DNA from: a bacterium
GTDB taxonomy: Bacteria; Planctomycetota; Planctomycetia; Pirellulales; Pirellulaceae
DNA length: 8,322 nt
Reading direction: 5' to 3'
Assembly: GCA_030432015.1 (NCBI GenBank)
Contig: JAUIHJ010000362.1
Span: forward strand, 1 to 8,322
This document shows, piece after piece, positions 7,013 through 8,322 of the stretch. The position numbers were made by a program, and so were the translations under genes. The first letter of the stretch is position 1. The number at the start of each line of letters is the position of its first letter. The notes below the pieces were generated by a model. It ran no database searches and was not told where the DNA came from. It saw only the letters and a list, made by a program, of their open reading frames with translations.

Positions 7013-7065
7013 GGGGGAGGTTACGATCGTCGCGTTGACGTCGTTTGGACTTCCGATCAACCAGC

Positions 7066-7070
7066 AAAGG
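7066..7070 (+). promoter_or_regulatory. Ribosome binding site of the WYL regulator
   Basis: AAAGG lies 5 nt before ATG 7076. It agrees with this being the only possible start between the in-frame stop at 7001 and the helix-turn-helix domain. Confidence 0.45.
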
Positions 7071-7075
7071 CTGTC

Positions 7076-8116
7076 ATGACAACCGGTTCGCCACAGCTCG
7101 TACGCCAATGGTTGCTGCTGCGGCGGCTCTGTGAAACAACGGTCGGCCAAACGGTGGTCGAGTTAGCGGACCAGTTGGAAGTGCACGCCAAGACGATCCG
7201 GCGTGATCTGGCCGTTTTCCGCGACGCGGGCTTTCCCATCGAGGAAACGACGGGCGAGGCTGGTCGCAAGTCGTATCGCCTCGTCAATGGTTCAGGGCTT
7301 CCAGGCCTGACCTTTCCTTTCGACGAAGCGTTGGCGTTGTATCTCGGCCGTCAGTACCTGGAACCGTTGGCCGGCACGTATCTGTGGAGCGCGGCACAGT
7401 CGGCGTTTCGCAAGATTGAAGTGTCGCTTGGAAAATCTGCACTGAAGTACTTGGACAAAGTCGCCGGCGCGTTTCACGAGACGACGTTCGGCGTCAGCGA
7501 TTATTCGCAGCACGCGGCCGTCATTGACAACCTGTTGATGGGTATCGAGGAGAGCAAAGTCGTCTTCGTCACGTATCGATCACAACGCTCGACCGAGCCA
7601 GTGACCTACGACGTGCATCCGTACACCCTGACCCGTCATCGCGACATGCTCTATCTGATTGGGTTCAAGCCAGAGGACAATGCCTTCCGCACCTGGAAGG
7701 TGAACCGGATCGAAGCGGCGGAAGTCGACAGCATGCCGTATGCCCGTCGCGCCGATTTCGATGCCGAGCAGTTTTTGTCCGGTTCGTTGGGGATCTTCCA
7801 CGCCACGGGGGACGTGCACGTTGCGATCCGCTTCTCGGCCGAAGTTGCCCGATACGTTGAGGAATCGCAATGGCATGCCAGCCAGCAGTGTGACCGGCAA
7901 GCGGACGGCAGCCTGCTGGTACGGCTCGACCTGTCGGGCACGACGGAGGCCAAGAATTGGGTGCTGAGCTTCGGGAGGCACGCGGAAGTGGTGGAACCGG
8001 AGGCGTTGCGAACGGAGCTTCGGGAGGAGTATCGCACGGCGTTGAAACGGTACTCAGATGATGGTCGTCAAACCGATTCCACAACATTCGAACAGCGGTC
8101 ACAAAGGGCCAGGTGA
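7076..8116 (+). CDS. WYL-domain transcriptional regulator (HTH-WYL-WCX)
   Basis: This is a DNA-binding regulator of 346 aa. Residues about 10-68 form a DeoR-type winged helix-turn-helix: the recognition part is VHAKTIRRDLAVFRDAGFP, followed by a wing with GRKSYRL. The middle region (about 150-230) is the WYL ligand-sensing domain. The name-giving triad is Leu192-Tyr193-Leu194 here, followed by RTWKVNRIEAAEV, whose basic residues fit a pocket for nucleic acid or another ligand. Residues about 245-328 match the C-terminal WCX extension. WYL proteins act as repressors or activators, often controlling metabolic genes, DNA-damage response or defence. ATG 7076 is preceded by AAAGG with a 5-nt spacing, and no other in-frame start follows the upstream stop at 7001. 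The gene is divergent from the sulfatase, which makes that gene a candidate target, but nothing in the sequence proves it. The last ~20 residues are polar and probably disordered. Confidence 0.9.
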   Translation: MTTGSPQLVRQWLLLRRLCETTVGQTVVELADQLEVHAKTIRRDLAVFRDAGFPIEETTGEAGRKSYRLVNGSGLPGLTFPFDEALALYLGRQYLEPLAGTYLWSAAQSAFRKIEVSLGKSALKYLDKVAGAFHETTFGVSDYSQHAAVIDNLLMGIEESKVVFVTYRSQRSTEPVTYDVHPYTLTRHRDMLYLIGFKPEDNAFRTWKVNRIEAAEVDSMPYARRADFDAEQFLSGSLGIFHATGDVHVAIRFSAEVARYVEESQWHASQQCDRQADGSLLVRLDLSGTTEAKNWVLSFGRHAEVVEPEALRTELREEYRTALKRYSDDGRQTDSTTFEQRSQRAR

Positions 8117-8123
8117 GCATCGT

Positions 8124-8309
8124 ATGACGCAAGTTCGCGTATCGGGAACACCCCTTGTCAAACGTAATGAACTCAAAGTCCGCATCACGTCGCAGCGACG
8201 GTGGTCGCCGACGTCAGATCTCACCAACGACGTTCGCTGGCCGGGCACTTGCGATTTGTCGACCAAATTTTGCCATCGTTTTCGTAGCCCAGTGATTTTT
8301 CGCGCGTGA
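8124..8309 (+). CDS. Doubtful small ORF, 61 aa, unknown
   Basis: An ATG at 8124 stands 7 nt after AGGTGA (8111-8116), a good ribosome binding sequence that overlaps the stop codon of the WYL gene, and the frame stays open to TGA 8307-8309. The product would be basic and polar, rich in Arg, Ser and Thr, without a hydrophobic core, signal peptide or recognisable motif. Third-position GC appears lower than in the flanking genes. It also spans a strong hairpin at 8187-8214. It may be non-coding 3' sequence of the regulator transcript, and I do not recognise it. Confidence 0.2.
   Translation: MTQVRVSGTPLVKRNELKVRITSQRRWSPTSDLTNDVRWPGTCDLSTKFCHRFRSPVIFRA
8187..8214. repeat. Bulged 11-bp hairpin after the WYL gene
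   Basis: ACGTCG (8187-8192) pairs with CGACGT (8209-8214), and inside it GCGAC (8195-8199) pairs with GTCGC (8204-8208), leaving a GGTG tetraloop and a 2-nt CA bulge on the left side. All 11 pairs are Watson-Crick and GC-rich. There is no T-run directly after it, so it could be a Rho-independent terminator of non-classical form, an mRNA-stabilising 3' structure, or an operator for a gene beyond the window. It begins 71 nt after the regulator's stop codon. Confidence 0.45.
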
Positions 8310-8322
8310 TGCCTCACAGAGC

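Overview
The window is GC-rich, gene-dense bacterial DNA that looks like a chromosomal stretch from a Planctomycetota (Pirellulales-like) bacterium. This taxonomic guess is an inference from gene content: a secreted arylsulfatase-type enzyme, a D-threonine aldolase/D-serine dehydratase-like PLP enzyme, tandem SDRs and a WYL regulator. No marker gene is present to prove it. I see no tRNA, rRNA, CRISPR array, transposase, integrase or phage gene.

Layout. (1) Positions 1-1704, + strand: a membrane phospholipid pair. A CdsA-type phosphatidate cytidylyltransferase is followed, with a GTGA stop/start overlap, by a CDP-alcohol phosphatidyltransferase. The first would make the CDP-activated lipid and the second would exchange CMP for an alcohol. 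All three frames are open at the left edge, so the end of another upstream gene may be present. (2) Positions 1705-1906: a short intergenic stretch with a weak candidate promoter. (3) Positions 1907-4816, + strand: a probable three-gene operon of two different classical SDR oxidoreductases and a PLP-dependent D-amino-acid lyase-like enzyme, with gaps of 61 and 38 nt. (4) Positions 4859-6589, - strand: an exported sulfatase that converges on the PLP enzyme across a 42-nt gap. (5) Positions 6590-7075: a 486-nt divergent intergenic region with a perfect 8-bp hairpin, a second pairing that competes with it, a consensus -10 hexamer on the minus strand, and small inverted repeats near the regulator. 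(6) Positions 7076-8116, + strand: a WYL-domain transcription regulator, followed by a strong bulged hairpin and a doubtful small ORF.

Reading of the whole. Most genes belong to well-known families, and I do not see a convincing new defence or mobile system. The points most worth checking are the altered CdsA signature (His replaced by Gln) in a CdsA-CDP-OH-P pair, the SDR-SDR-PLP enzyme operon with a His-x-Cys metal motif, and the structured region between the sulfatase and the divergent WYL regulator, which may be a regulatory pair.
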